Origin: Henricia sp. BOLD:AAB3569
Taxonomy: Eukaryota > Echinodermata > Asteroidea > Spinulosida > Echinasteridae
Direction of reading: 5' to 3'
DNA length: 64,000 bases
Assembly (NCBI GenBank): GCA_037783545.1
Contig: JBBELK010000001.1
Coordinates: forward strand, 2,604,001-2,668,000
A program made the translations under genes and the position numbers. Positions 32,707 through 43,769 of the stretch are shown piece by piece. Under the pieces are notes generated by a model, which was not told the DNA's origin, searched no databases, and was given only the letters and a program-made list of their open reading frames with translations. Position 1 is the first letter of the stretch. Every line of letters starts with the position of its first letter.

Positions 32707-34636
32707 TTAAGAGGTTGTTTGTTCTTCAAGCAGTGAGATAAGGATGTTTAGGGTTTCATCCGGTTCTTGGCTGTTTTCGGCGTAACCTGAATCTGATAGT
32801 GGTAGGGGGAGCCGTTTTTCGTGGTTGGGTAATTTGGCTCGGATCATTTTTTGTTTCAGGTTTTCGGCTTTTTTGAAAGCAATGAGTGGTGGTTTAGGAA
32901 ATATTTCCTTTAGTGGTTCAGAGCTGTGTTTGTTTACCGCTTTTCTCAAGTTGTGGTTGTTTATTGCTGGATTATAAGTTGTGGAGAAGACGAGTGGGGT
33001 TTGTTTTGTTGCGTAATCCCTTTTTTTGTTGATAAGGTTAGCCCTTCCGGCATGTTTTACCTTTGATGTTGCCGCTTGGATTTCTTCAGGTGTGTACCCT
33101 CTAGGAGTAAGTTTTTCTGAGAAGTTTTGGACTTTGTTTAAGTAGTCGTTTTCGTTGTTTGTGTTCCTTGCGTATCTGAGGGTTTCTCCGTATATGAATG
33201 CTTTGAACACGTGGGGTGGGTGGGATGATGTTTTGTGGACATATTGGAAATGTTTCCGTAGGTTTTGTATAGACTTTTGTGTCTAAGATGCCTGATTTAC
33301 GGAAGCGTTCTCCTTTGAAGATGGTCAAGTCCAGGTAGTTGATTGAGGTTTCAGATGCCTCGATCGTATGTGAATTTGAGGGTTGGGTGCATTTGGTTCA
33401 TTGTTTCAGAGTTTTTGGAAATCGTTTAGTTTTCCGTCATAGATAACTAGTATGTCATCTCTGTAGCGCCACCATGTTAGGATATTTTTGGCCTCTTTGA
33501 GGATGGTTTTCTCCAGTTCATAGGGTTATGTCGCAGATTTCAGGGCTTGAGATGGACCCCATTGCGCAACCGATTTGTTTGAGGTAGAATTTGTTTCCAA
33601 ATTAGAAACAGTTTCGGCCAAGGATTAGTTCCAGAAGTCTCCGGATGTGTGTGGTTGGTGGTTTTGTAACGGCATAATTGTGGTTGGTTCGGTTCAAGGT
33701 ATCGCAGACGCAGTTTATTGCTTCTGTTTGTCTGACGTTTGTGTACATAGATACCACGTCGATACTGGTTATGAGGATATTTTCTGAGAATTTGTTACCT
33801 TCCAATTTACGCAAGATGTATGCCGTGTCGCGGACATGTGTTGGTTGCGTGGTTACGATTGGGAGAAGGAAGTAGTCGATGTATTCAGATATCCTGGTGG
33901 TTGGGCTTTTACAACCACTGATTATTGGTCTTCCAACGAAAGGTTCTCCCGGGGGTGGGGTTTTGTGTATTTTCGGGAGGAAGTACATGGTTGGGCATTC
34001 GCAGTTTTGTGGTAGTGGTTTTAGGTATTCGAGCGTAGGTTCATCTTTGTAGTTGTTATTTCTCATTTCCGTCAGTACGTTTCGAACCAGGGTTATTGTC
34101 TGGGGAGTTATGTCGTGGTCCAATTCAGAGTAGTGTATGGACTCAAGGTGTTTGTTTCCCACTTTTAGATAGTCGGTTCGATTCATAATGCAGATACCTC
34201 TTCCCTTGTCATAGGGTTTAATTACGATTTCTTTGTTTTTCTTGAGGTTGGTTATTGCGGCTAGTTCTGGTTTGGTCATGTTTGTTGACCGATTTTGTAG
34301 TCGGGTATGGGCAATTTCATACTTTGTGGCTTCCAGATAGGTTTCCAGCGTTGTGCTGGGGGTAGTCGTTGGTTGCCATTTAGATGGTGGTTTGAATGGG
34401 TGTGGTTGGGATTGTTTTTTGTGCATTAGGAATGACACTCTCATTCTTCGGGTGAAGGTTTTTAAATCGCTCAGTAAGGATTTTCGTGTTGGTTTAGCAG
34501 GTGTTGGTACGAAGTTGAGTCCTTTGCCCAATGCTATTTTTTCAGTTTCTGAAAGTTTGGTTTTGGACAGGTTTGTTATGAATCGTTCGCAATTTTCTGC
34601 TAAGGATCGTTTTATGTACCCCTTGGGCGTTTATTT
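32707..34636 (-). pseudogene. Penelope-like reverse transcriptase (broken)
   Basis: Retroelement reverse transcriptase on the minus strand. From about 34636: ENCERFITNLSKTKLSETE, then KGLNFVPTP, VIKPYDKGRGICIMNR, YFLPKIHKTPPPGEPFVGRP and SIDVVSMYTNV (motif A) in one frame to a stop at 33602. After stops and frame changes come QIGCAMGSISSPEICD (motif B), YRDDILVIYDG (motif C), then LDTKVYTKPTETF and a thumb-like region (RYARNTNNENDYL) ending at 32707. Motif order and the K-rich PKIHK box are typical of Penelope-like elements. No GIY-YIG nuclease motif follows, so it looks endonuclease-lacking, or that part is lost. Several stops and shifts make it inactive. It occupies the centre of the giant fold-back. 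Confidence 0.85.
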
Positions 34637-34861
34637 CTTTGGTTCTACATCCATATGAAAACCTTTTTGAGTTTGAATGGTTTAGTGATCTGTTTTGTTT
34701 AGTTTCCTTTTTGCCATGACCTTTGTTTTATTGGGTGACGTTATATCTGCGGGTGGTAGTTCGAGTATAACGTTTTATGTATTTAGGTGTATAGGCATAC
34801 AGAAATCTCTTTTTGGAAATTGTGGTGGTCCTGAAAAGGACCGTTGGTTTTGTTTTAGTTG

Positions 34862-35215
34862 TTATAGATCACTGCGTTTTCTTTTTGTGCCTCTGATTGG
34901 TCCACTGGTGAAGTAAGTGTACAGTTGTTGTGCCGTTTGGTGGCCTGAGTCTGGGAATTTGGCGATGGTTTCTTGAGCTATTCGGTGTGCTGCGGTGACT
35001 TGGTCGTCGATATTCTCCAGTTGTTTTTGGTATTCCCTGAGTGTTAATTCTGCCAACCGGAGTGATGCTTTCCTCTGTAAGTTCTCGAAACGTTCTTTGT
35101 AGGTTTCTGAGAATATGAGGGGTTTTGGTTGTTTCGGTGGCTTTATTTTGATTGTCTTTGTAGATATGACCTTATAAAAGGGTATGTACATGTGTAGGCT
35201 AAATTCATAATACAA
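34862..35215 (-). CDS. Small Lys/Gln-rich frame upstream of RT
   Basis: Frame of up to 117 aa: KPPKQPKPLIFSETYKERF, then helix-prone RLAELTLREYQKQLENIDD and QVTAAHRIAQETIAKFP, ending GTKRKRSDL with a basic nuclear-signal-like tail. It lies about 230 bp before the reverse transcriptase on the same strand, so it is probably the N-terminal part or a first frame of the same Penelope-like element. Function not recognised. The true start is unclear, as the first residues look non-coding. Confidence 0.5.
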   Translation of the reverse strand: MYYEFSLHMYIPFYKVISTKTIKIKPPKQPKPLIFSETYKERFENLQRKASLRLAELTLREYQKQLENIDDQVTAAHRIAQETIAKFPDSGHQTAQQLYTYFTSGPIRGTKRKRSDL

Positions 35216-36229
35216 TTAAGTTCATTTCTACCTTAATTTGCACTTGCAGTGTGACCAAAGGATTTTAAAAGATGAAACACACGGCAACAAGCTTGGAATT
35301 TGAACACGGCGGCCATTTTGAAATTCAAAATGGACGCCATCTTGGATTTCAAGCTATGTACAAGTTTAGTAGTGGTCAAAATGAAATAATTAGTATCATA
35401 AACATGGGTATTGCCATCAGGTTTGACCCTCTATGTTGCCTTAAACCCAAGTTATAGCACAAATTGTGATGAAATGGCGGCCATTTTGTTTTTTTGAATT
35501 TTGAAGGTGAAGACGGCAACGGCGCACCTGTTAACAGTTATTTTTGAATTCAGCACCCTCGAAATACCCTGAAACACTTGCTTAACCACTTTTAACATAA
35601 AATGCCTACAGCACTTTAAGGAAGCACAAATTTTCATTTGTTGACCTAACAGGCACATGAGCGGCTGGGAAACGAGCGAAAAATACATGTATACCCTACG
35701 TGTACTGTTCCTGCGTTGGGATGTTCCATTTGTCAAGTTGGGTACTTTTGTAATATACTCCTCCAGAATTATTTTACTTTATTTTATTATTTTATTTTAT
35801 TTTATTTTATTAATGTTATTACTTTATTTGTATTTTTATCTTATCCTTATTTTATACCGTATATACCGTATACATAAGAATACATACGATAAAACAATAC
35901 ATACAATTACGTCCAACAGTATTTCGGGTTTTTTTTAAATACATGTAATCCGTAATTACGTATATTTTTAATAGAAGGGTCCCTTTTTTAATTTAATACA
36001 TTCTATTTCGCCCCTTGCGTGCTAAAACACCCCCGCGAAAAATTGTAGATTCCTTATCCTCGTTTTATGCTAATGTGGTCACGTGGGGCTAAATTCTGCA
36101 ATGTGATTGGTCGAGACGTCGCAACAAAATGGCGGAATTACCTGGTTAGACGGGCTGCACATGCGACATACTCAGCCGCGGATGGGTTTCCCCCATGAAA
36201 TTTCCCTATGGTTTTCTTCCCATTTATAT

Positions 36230-36950
36230 CTGTTTTCAATACTGGAGAGTTTTTCCTCCAGGATTATATCTCTGTACAATGTCATTCATCTTCTCTCAAA
36301 ACAAAATAAATATTTTAGGACGGATCTAAGGAAATAACTTCAGCTAAAGGGGTTGCGGGTTCGAATCCGGCTGCGGTACCTGTGCCCTTGGGCAAGGCAC
36401 TCAACCACACTTGCTCCATCCTTCGGAAGGGATGTAAAGCCGTTGGTCCAGTGTGTTAGGTAACGGTAACGCACTCTAAAGATCCCAGAGCATTCTTTCG
36501 TGAAGAGTAAGGGGAATCCCCGGTGTATCTGGCCATTTCTAATTATAATCCTAAATGGGTTTCCTTGCGAGTGACAGTGCAATGAGCACTATTGAGGAAT
36601 ATTTGGTATGAATACCAGAAAGAAAAAATAGTAATAAGAAGAAGAAGAAGAAGAAGAGCAACTAAAAGTGTCACAATATACCTTTCTGAAAACCCTGTGT
36701 GCAAATTTCCAATATAACGTAAGTAACAATGACACCAAAGAAACGTCACAAAGTATGCATCAATTGTTACATACGTTACATGGGAAATTTGTACACAGGG
36801 TTTTCAGAAAGGTATGTTGTTGCACCTTTTGTTGCTGATGTTATCTCCTTAGATCTGTTATAAGATATTTATTTTGTTTTGAGAGAAGATAACTGACATT
36901 GCACAGAGATATGATCCTGGTTAAAAAGTCTCTCCAGTATTGAAAACAGA
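36230..36950. mobile_element. Fold-back element split by a SINE
   Basis: The left arm TGTTTTCAATACTGGAGAG, TCTCTCAAAACAAAATAAAT and ACGGATCTAAGGAAATAAC pairs with the complement at 36845-36950. Inner blocks ACCTTTCTGAAAACCCTGTG (about 36680) and CAGGGTTTTCAGAAAGGTAT (about 36797) pair as well. The SINE at 36351-36634 interrupts the left side. A related element is at 53019-53241. Confidence 0.8.
36351..36634 (+). mobile_element. tRNA-derived SINE, copy 2 (5' truncated)
   Basis: Plus-strand orientation: starts at the B-box part (GTTGCGGGTTCGAATCCGGC), keeps the body (GGGCAAGGCACTCAACCACA, GTGTTAGGTAACGG) and ends in a variant tail with GAAGAAGAAGAAGAAG. The A-box part is missing. Confidence 0.85.
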
Positions 36951-37149
36951 CTCATTTCTAAAACTGCATCTCCTTCTTCGTCATCTCACGTTGATAAAGT
37001 AGAGGTAAAAGAGCTTTTAAAAAAACATATAACCGATGGCTAAAAGATGTATAGTTGACGAAGACGCCAGGACGCATATTCGTACAGGTTTACATTAAAG
37101 GCCATTATTTGCAAAATTGTACTTCATGAGTTGACAAGAAAAACCTAAA

Positions 37150-37437
37150 TTAAGGTGGTATATCCGGTCTAATTGTTTCGGTGTGAAGGCCGGCTGGTTC
37201 TTGACTTTGGTATCCCTTACCATGAGTGGCCCGTGGACTTTGCCCGTGGACAAACATGTTTGGCCTACCTTTCTGTGACAACTTCCTTTCGTGTAACGTC
37301 AGGGGCCCGATCCAGACAGGAGATGGTTGCTGCGTGAAGCTGCAAAATGCTCTCAATTTTGGGATGGAGGAGAGACGAAGGAGGACAGTGATCAGCCTCA
37401 GGGGGTGTTTCGCCGGCTGTCTCTTGCCGAGGTGCTG
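37150..37437 (-). other. Open GC-rich stretch, possible exon
   Basis: On the minus strand ggattcag|CACCTCGGC could be an acceptor, and two frames stay open for at least 180 nt, with candidate donors AGAAAG|gtaggc and CTCATG|gtaagg. Composition is more GC-rich than the surroundings. It is not recognisable as a domain. A link to the CUB/LDLa gene upstream is conceivable by orientation and phase but unproven. Confidence 0.25.
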
Positions 37438-38698
37438 AATCCCTAGCGATAAAAACGTAACAACTTAAGATAGTTTTTTTTTTTTAAATGAGCATGCGTT
37501 ATCTCAGCTCACCATGGAGCGCAGGTTTTATAATTATTATTATTTCTTTCTGGTATTCATACCAATCGCAAACGCTGATTGCATGATAGTCAGATCGTAG
37601 TTATGGAGAAAGATAGAGCAGACATTTTGAACAGTGCTGTCGAGCATGGGCGCCAAAGAATTTGGTTGTCGGCTTCGTTAAAGATTTGTTTGCAGGACTT
37701 TTTCTAATCTGGAGCGAAGATCTGATTTATCAAGACTGTAATGTTTCCTGCAGGATAGTAAAGTCGCGTTACAAAGTTGTTTCCTTCCTCCATGTACAAA
37801 CTAAGCACGCACGCCACTTGTGGGTATTAAAGCTGGCCATTTTAGCCACCTAAAATGTTTTGAAAACCATCAAGTCGAAGAAGAATGTTACAAACAAAAA
37901 CAAAAATCCAATTTGTTGGAGAAAAAATAAAACACCGGGCAAAATTACTGACCCGCTAGCTCACATCGTTAGTCGAGTTTGGAAAGTTGGCAGTGCGCTC
38001 CCTTTAAATTTTACCTAAAGCGCATCTTAGTCCGTAGTGCGTTAACTGGACTGCAGTGCCACGAAAGGTGGAAAAGGATAAAGCAACAGAACGTAAAAGT
38101 AGTTTTAATACATTCTACTAAACTTTATTTGTTTTCTGCGACGCGATAAAGGGCTGTCGGTTTAATTTATCGATGTACCTATATTTAGCCCTTGACACAA
38201 GTCATTGGCGCAATCACATGTAAAGGAACTGATAAACGAGTTTATTACTTGAATATACTGTAGAATACATTAATAAAAAGAAGCTGATAACAGATCTCTC
38301 ATAATCATTATAGGGGAGATATTCTTTATGAATATTGTTGTACATACATCATAAATGCTCTTGACTGTAACTTAACATACTACATTTCACTAAACTCTCA
38401 ACACAGTTTCTCTAAATAACAATATTGAAGTTTTAAAACACGCATTAACTGAATCAGTTACAATTACATCCCCTCTGGTAGAAGTGGACGTTACCACGGC
38501 ACGATGGACGAAATTTTATTGGCTGGTTTTATGGCAATTGCGTGTTATATATTACGCGCCATGAATGCATTAATATTGGCGCGAATACAGGTTTCTCAAG
38601 TCTCTAGACAGGTACTATTCATAACAACGACTGTTGCGTGTGGGGGTTATAGGCGTCAGACGGACCAAATACGACTGTCTAGAGACTTGACCTGTCTA
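37438..38698. other. Non-coding, SINE tail fragment
   Basis: Contains the truncated SINE tail at about 37535-37575 (ATTATTATTATTTCTTTCTG). An inverted pair CAGGTTTCTCAAGTCTCTAGACAGG-like (38588) and CTGTCTAGAGACTTGACCTG (38671) brackets a short segment. Nothing coding recognised. Confidence 0.4.
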
Positions 38699-38916
38699 CG
38701 CGATATGTGACAAAGGGTACTCTCCTTCCATTGTTCCCCATTGTGCCTCAAACATTCAAGAAATTCTAAAGAAATTCCTTTCGGGTTTTATGGGGGGTTG
38801 GTGTGTTAACAAGAGGGAAGAGTGTTGAGGTACATGTGTCATATTGGATGTTTGAGACACAATAGGGAAACAATGGTATGGGGATACCCTCTGCCACACA
38901 TCGTGCGGCATATGGG
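38699..38916. mobile_element. MITE B, copy 2
   Basis: The ends are CGATATGTGACAAAGGGTAC and CTCTGCCACACATCGTG; the body has CAAACATTCAAGAAATTC and its partner CAATAGGGAAACAATGG. More diverged than the other copies. Confidence 0.75.
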
Positions 38917-39360
38917 GTTTAGGGATTGGGGATGATGGGGTTGGGGGAAGTGTGGTGGGGGTGATGTGGTGGGGGCACTGTGGTGGAGGTAATGGATGGA
39001 AACATTAGGGTGCATGGAGGTGATGGGGTGGGGGAATTATGGTGGGGGTGGGGGTGTGAGGTGATTGGGTAGGAGGGTGGGGTAGATTACCATGTATATG
39101 GATATGGACACCCAGGATTTTCCTTGCTATGGCATATAAACCATATAAAAAATGTTACTTTGATTTTTAAAAAACGCAGTTATGAGGGGAAAATGTCATG
39201 ATTTTATTAATCATTTTTAATAGGTTTAGTGCATGGGTGTCCGTGGATGGTGAGGGTAACGGGGTCAGGGTGGCGAGGTGGGGGTGATGGGGTGGCAGTT
39301 GGAGGTTGGAGTGGGGGTTGGGGTACGAGACGAGTGATGGGGTGGGGGTTTTAATTCGTA
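38917..39360. repeat. GGTGGGGGTGATGGGG low-complexity tract
   Basis: Irregular G/T-rich repeats with strong strand bias at 38917-39085 and 39225-39350, separated by about 140 bp of ordinary sequence. Short open frames on the minus strand are products of this composition. Confidence 0.7.
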
Positions 39361-40794
39361 GGAATTTAATTAATAGGAAGCAGCGAGCCATGGCGGCGAA
39401 AATTTGAAATAATCCGTACGTTTGAGACCGTAATCTAGTAGTAGTACGTATAGAGTAATTTCACAGTGGTTATCACAGGGTAGCAAACGTTCCCGTATAT
39501 GTCCTCCAGACGGAGGACAATCACGATTAACCAAAACCGTCACCATTGAGCTCCGTACCGCATGCACAAAGTCTAGATTGGTTCGTTTAAAGATAAAAAA
39601 GTATTGTTACAAACAGCGTTATTTACATATGTGGTTGAGGATTTGTTTGATAAAAACCATGGAGGTAGGGAAATCAAATTTGCGTACAAGTCAGCCCTGT
39701 ACCCCCATCTACCTACAGTGAAAACAATGAAAAGATGTGTCCACGGCTTTCAGAAAATTGTGCGAAACCACCGTCCTATTTAGGCTGGACCCTTGCTATA
39801 CACGGAAACCATAATAGACTGTGTAAGTCTCGTTTTCGGGACACACTTCTGGGGACCAGTCAGGGAATGGCAATGGGGTTTTAACGTTGTGACAATCTTC
39901 TTTGAATTATCACTTTACCGTACCGAGTTGGTAAGCGCCCAAACGTCAATTAACTACCGATTCAATAAATAAAATGAAGAAATGTTATCTGAACTTGTCA
40001 AAAACAAATAAAAATGTATGATCTTTCGTTTCCGATTTGCAAATACCTTTACCAATTAGAGGCTCAGGCTTGGTGCATCTTAGAAATATTAACATGGCTG
40101 AACAAAATATCTGGTTTGAACGTCACCTTCAGCGTTCACTTATTCTGTTAAGAGTAGATAAAAACCACTAACAAAAACCCAAACAAATAAAGTACATGTA
40201 CACACAGCCAGGACAGAAAATCACAAAGACCATCTGAAGCCAAATCAAGTACTTCTGAAAACGGCCATAATGCACCGTATTCGCATCAAATACACGCGCA
40301 ATATACTTATGCCACTTGCGGACTACCAGCGATGCGCTGCGTGGTTTTTACATTACGTCCAGGGTTACCAGTTTATCTCAGAGACGGAAATAAAAGGTCA
40401 AATGTAATATTTTATGAACTTTTGTTCAATTAACTTTTCGCACAAGTAATAACATGGAATTTTAAGAATATTTAAAGTGGACCCCAAATCGGTTGGTAAA
40501 ACTGCTTTTTTTGGCGTGGAGCCAAAATGGAACGGAACAAAATATTCGCCGCACGTTCTTCAACTCCTATACGTGGTCTCCGGAAGTCGATAAATAATTA
40601 TTGTATATTGGACACTTTAAACCACTATCTTTCATTTGACAAAGTTTTTTCTGTTTCAGTCAAATGATTGGCATTTTTATATTTAATTTATGTCATCGAC
40701 TGATCGATATTGGCTTCAACTTTACTTTTATTATCAACTTGAGATGACGAAGAAGGAGATCTATGCAGTTTTAGAAGTGGGATAAAAACCCAAG
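39361..40794. other. Non-coding, old repeat fragment
   Basis: About 39745-39800 (ACCACCGTCCTATTTAGGCT) is related to 4570-4630 and to about 55040-55080. No exon found. Confidence 0.4.
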
Positions 40795-40925
40795 AGAATA
40801 GGAAAACCCACGACTGCAAACCAATCCAAATACACGGCCAGGAATCGAACCCGGGACGCCAGAGAGGAAAGGGGGGGGGGGGGCGGGGGAAGAATCATGT
40901 CACTATGCCAACTGGCCGCCCCATT
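40795..40925 (-). mobile_element. tRNA-like SINE fragment
   Basis: On the minus strand GGGGCGGCCAGTTGGCATAG (A-box-like) and CCCGGGTTCGATTCCTGGCC (B-box-like) frame a tRNA-like unit, disrupted in the middle by a C/G run (about 40871-40888). Confidence 0.6.
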
Positions 40926-41022
40926 TTACATGTACATGTATACATGTACATCCTAATTTCTCTTGCCATACTTTCAAATCAACGACATGCTTCTTAATCA
41001 TGATATTTCGTTTATGACTTAC

Positions 41023-41133
41023 CTTAAATTCGCTCAAAATGTTCGGTGACAGCTGCTGTGGGTAGATTTTTTGCAGTTCTAATTTTTCGTTTCGTGTTAT
41101 GTTGCAGAATGCCTTTCCTTGGATGTGCGACGC
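41023..41133 (-). CDS. Unassigned internal coding exon
   Basis: On the minus strand ctgtaaaacag|GCGTCG starts and GAATTTAAG|gtaagtcat ends a 111-nt exon, with phase 0 at both sides. Only one frame is open: ASHIQGKAFCNITRN, EKLELQKIYPQLSP, NILSEFK. The frame also stays open upstream to a TAG just before GACAATACATG, where an alternative AG acceptor lies (adding DNTCDWAVKQ). The donor is near consensus. The family was not recognised, and phase does not allow direct joining to the last CUB/LDLa exon found. The parent gene may lie in a neighbouring window or among undetected exons. Confidence 0.5.
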
Positions 41134-41236
41134 CTGTTTTACAGCCCAATCACATGTATTGTCCTATATCGTGACACGTGACCATGCGATATCGTGTTAG
41201 AGATGTATGCTCTAGTTCAAAGGCCAACGTTCGTCT

Positions 41237-41440
41237 TGTGCATAGCCATTTGGCAAGGCTTTATGGCTTTGGGGTTATATTGTTGGTAAAATGTGGGATA
41301 ATTGAGCGTCTTGAGCGGAGTATATAAAGGCTGGGCGAACGTTATGCATTCTGTCTTGCCATAAAGACTTTTACGAACTGGCTACTGCTACATTATTCAT
41401 TACATGCAAGTAGTTGACCCGAACGTGCAACGTCACAACA
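41237..41440. repeat. Repeat E, copy 2 (possible solo LTR)
   Basis: Shares GGCAAGGCTTTATGGCTTTG to CTTGCCATAAAGACTTTTAC with 28640-28812. It begins TGTGCATAG, ends GTCACAACA (TG...CA) and has a TATA-like GAGTATATAAAGGCTG 60-70 bp before CCATAAAG. These are features of a small LTR, but no target duplication is clear. The first 30 bases recur inverted at about 41822-41855. Confidence 0.5.
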
Positions 41441-42756
41441 TCATTACCGGCCTGTGGCGTTGTGGACTCGTTCATCATCAATGTAGGTACGGCACTTACA
41501 TTTGAGCTCCGTGTAAATGCATTTAAATTTGTCAAATTGTTTATTACATTCAAGTTTTATGAGGAACGAATTTATTTTCCACTTGATTTTATTTATTTGC
41601 TGTTTAATTTACCCAGTGAATTCAAAAGCGTAAGCCTACCTCCCTTGTTTGTAGGAGCTCACGACGTAATTTGCATAGGGTGACCTGCACGTGACTGGCT
41701 GATTTTTGCTACCGAATCGGTAGCGATTATAAATAAAACCATAGGAATTGCCTCGCAAAAAGGCCAAGTGAATGAGTGTGTAGACTCTACTCAAGTCACC
41801 AAATCGCCCAAATTCACGAGGCCTTGTCAAAAGGCTATCTTGTGCATGGTATAAGACGACAGAATGACTAAAAGATCTTTCTTTCAGCAGAAAATCGTCG
41901 GTCATTCTAAATACTAATACTTATTATAATACTTTGTCATGTTCAGTTGCGCATCCTTCCGACAACATTATAGAAACAAACCTGATAATACATTATGTCA
42001 GAGGTCTCGGGTTTGAATCCCGATAAGGATCATATGATTCTTCCCTCATTCCATGTTTGGTTAAACCCGCTTTGCACCAAACCGGTTGATACTTGGCTTT
42101 CATTTAAGGCATTATATAACTTGTTACCAATATCACGCGCTATGTTAACAATTCACACATGGAACAAAAGTTTGCAACATAAGCGACACTAAAACTAACA
42201 TTGTCTATCGCGAGTAAAAATTGACTGTCACCGAAATTCCCAAACGTATCTTTCGGCTAGATGACAGATTTTGTGAATCCTCCTGTTCAAATTTTGGACC
42301 ATTGATCGGGGCACTTTTATAGCCCAAAAATCACCCAATTTCGGGTAGAATCACCTTTAACGTGTGATTCAAAATGGCGTATCATTTTGGGCGTGCTGGT
42401 CCTTTTGTAAAAAAGAAAAATGCATATATGACGCGTTGGAAATGATTCAATGTATTTGCATGAATAGTTTTTATTTCATACTTTTGACAATGTACATTTT
42501 CTGCACGTACATTTTCTGTATGCCATGGTATACAAGGTACTTCACAGATCGAAACAACTGTACTGTAGTTACTAGTAGATAAAATGGTGGTGCTTTATTT
42601 GCAAACAATAAAAATTACTTTTAGACGTTTGTGACGAATGCATTGTTCATTGTTGGTTTATACACATGAGTGCAGTTTTATGATATAGGCATACTATATG
42701 TTTATGACAGTTATACTTGTACATGTATGTTCAGCTGTGTTTTATAGTCCCACAGT
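41441..42756. other. Non-coding, tRNA-like fragment
   Basis: About 41998-42032 reads GTCTCGGGTTTGAATCCCGA, a B-box-like piece also seen at about 59980-60003. No other feature recognised. Confidence 0.4.
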
Positions 42757-42955
42757 ATATACCCAGCACGATATGTGGCAGAGGGACTGGCCCCTAACGC
42801 CCCTATACCTCAACACACTCTTCCCTTTTGTTAACGCACCAATCCCCCCTAAAAACTGAATGGAATTCCTTGGAAATTCCTTGGATGTTTGAGACACAAT
42901 ATGGGAACAATGGTAGGGGGGAGTCCGTTTGCCACATATCGTGCTGCATATGCCA
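42757..42955. mobile_element. MITE B, copy 3
   Basis: The ends CCCAGCACGATATGTGGCAG and TTTGCCACATATCGTGCTG are nearly perfect complements. The interior reads TTTTGTTAACGCACCAATCC and AATTCCTTGGATGTTTGAG. The best-preserved copy of the family. Confidence 0.88.
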
Positions 42956-43247
42956 CAGTAGATGGAACTATAATATACCACATGTTTCCGCGCCATCATA
43001 TTTTTTTTTACCAAGTTAAAGCAATCTGAAATACTCTTCTTTAATTTTTACCGGAAACCACAAACAATTCTTTTTATAATGATACTCCATAGAAAAGAGC
43101 ACATGTAACGAAGTGTGACGTCATTGAGTCTTGGGTCCATTGCTGCCTCCCCTCCGGAAAAAAAACTTCCCAACAAGATCGGCTTGCAAAATCATTACAG
43201 CACAACTTAACGGGCTAATCTTGAAATTCTTGTAGACTACATATAGA

Positions 43248-43537
43248 ACCATCAATATATATATACACTGGATGAATATGCAATAGCAGTTGGCGTATAC
43301 GAGAATTGAAGCCACGCGCCGGCCGCCATTGTACCCCACAAACAATGCTTGGCCTAGACTGCTCCCCGGTCCATTGATCGCTTGCATTCCACTTAACACA
43401 TGTAGATCATGATGTAGACTAGTGAAGACAGTATGACCAGTCTAGGCAAGGTATTGTATTTGGTGGGGTACAATGGCGGACGGTGGCCTTATTTTTAGAC
43501 GTCGTTGCTTCATCCAGTGTATATATATCGATGGTCC
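43248..43537. mobile_element. Fold-back element with inserted TIR element
   Basis: ACCATCAATATATATATACACTGG (left) pairs with CCAGTGTATATATATCGATGG (right), and CCGGCCGCCATTGTACCCCA with TGGGGTACAATGGCGG. The centre 43349-43450 is a CTTAGACTGG-family element (CTTGGCCTAGACTGCTCCCC to CCAGTCTAGGCAAG) inserted near the apex. Confidence 0.8.
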
Positions 43538-43769
43538 TTATCCAATGTTTACGTCATATTGAGCATGCGCACTTTGGCGTAGACAATGGAAAAGGACCCG
43601 TTTGTTTGTTCCCATTTGAGGTAGAAATAATTTGTTGTGAAAAAGTTCAGCCTTTTCTCAATTGATAAGGAAGCATTCGAAAACGAATAAAACTAAATCG
43701 GCTTTAACATTTTTTACAACTATTTACATTTCATTGAATTACAAAAATGACATAATTTTAACACAACCT

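Larger units (their letters stand above)
27484..36168. mobile_element. Giant fold-back element, about 8.7 kb
   Basis: The left arm 27484-27990 matches the reverse complement of about 35690-36168: ends CGTCTAACCAGGTAATTCCG, then TTAGCATAAAATGAGGATAA, CGGGGTGTTTTAGCACGC, an AT-rich segment, and CCCAACTTGACAAATGGAAC. The match resumes at about 31935-32330 (GCTGAATTCAAAAATGGCTG, TTAACAGGTGCGCCG, AATTTCAAAATGGCCGCCAT), paired with 35285-35620. The 3.9 kb between (27991-31934) therefore interrupts the left arm. The centre, 32340-35280, holds a decayed Penelope-like retroelement. Whether the retroelement is cargo or a later insertion cannot be decided here. Confidence 0.82.
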
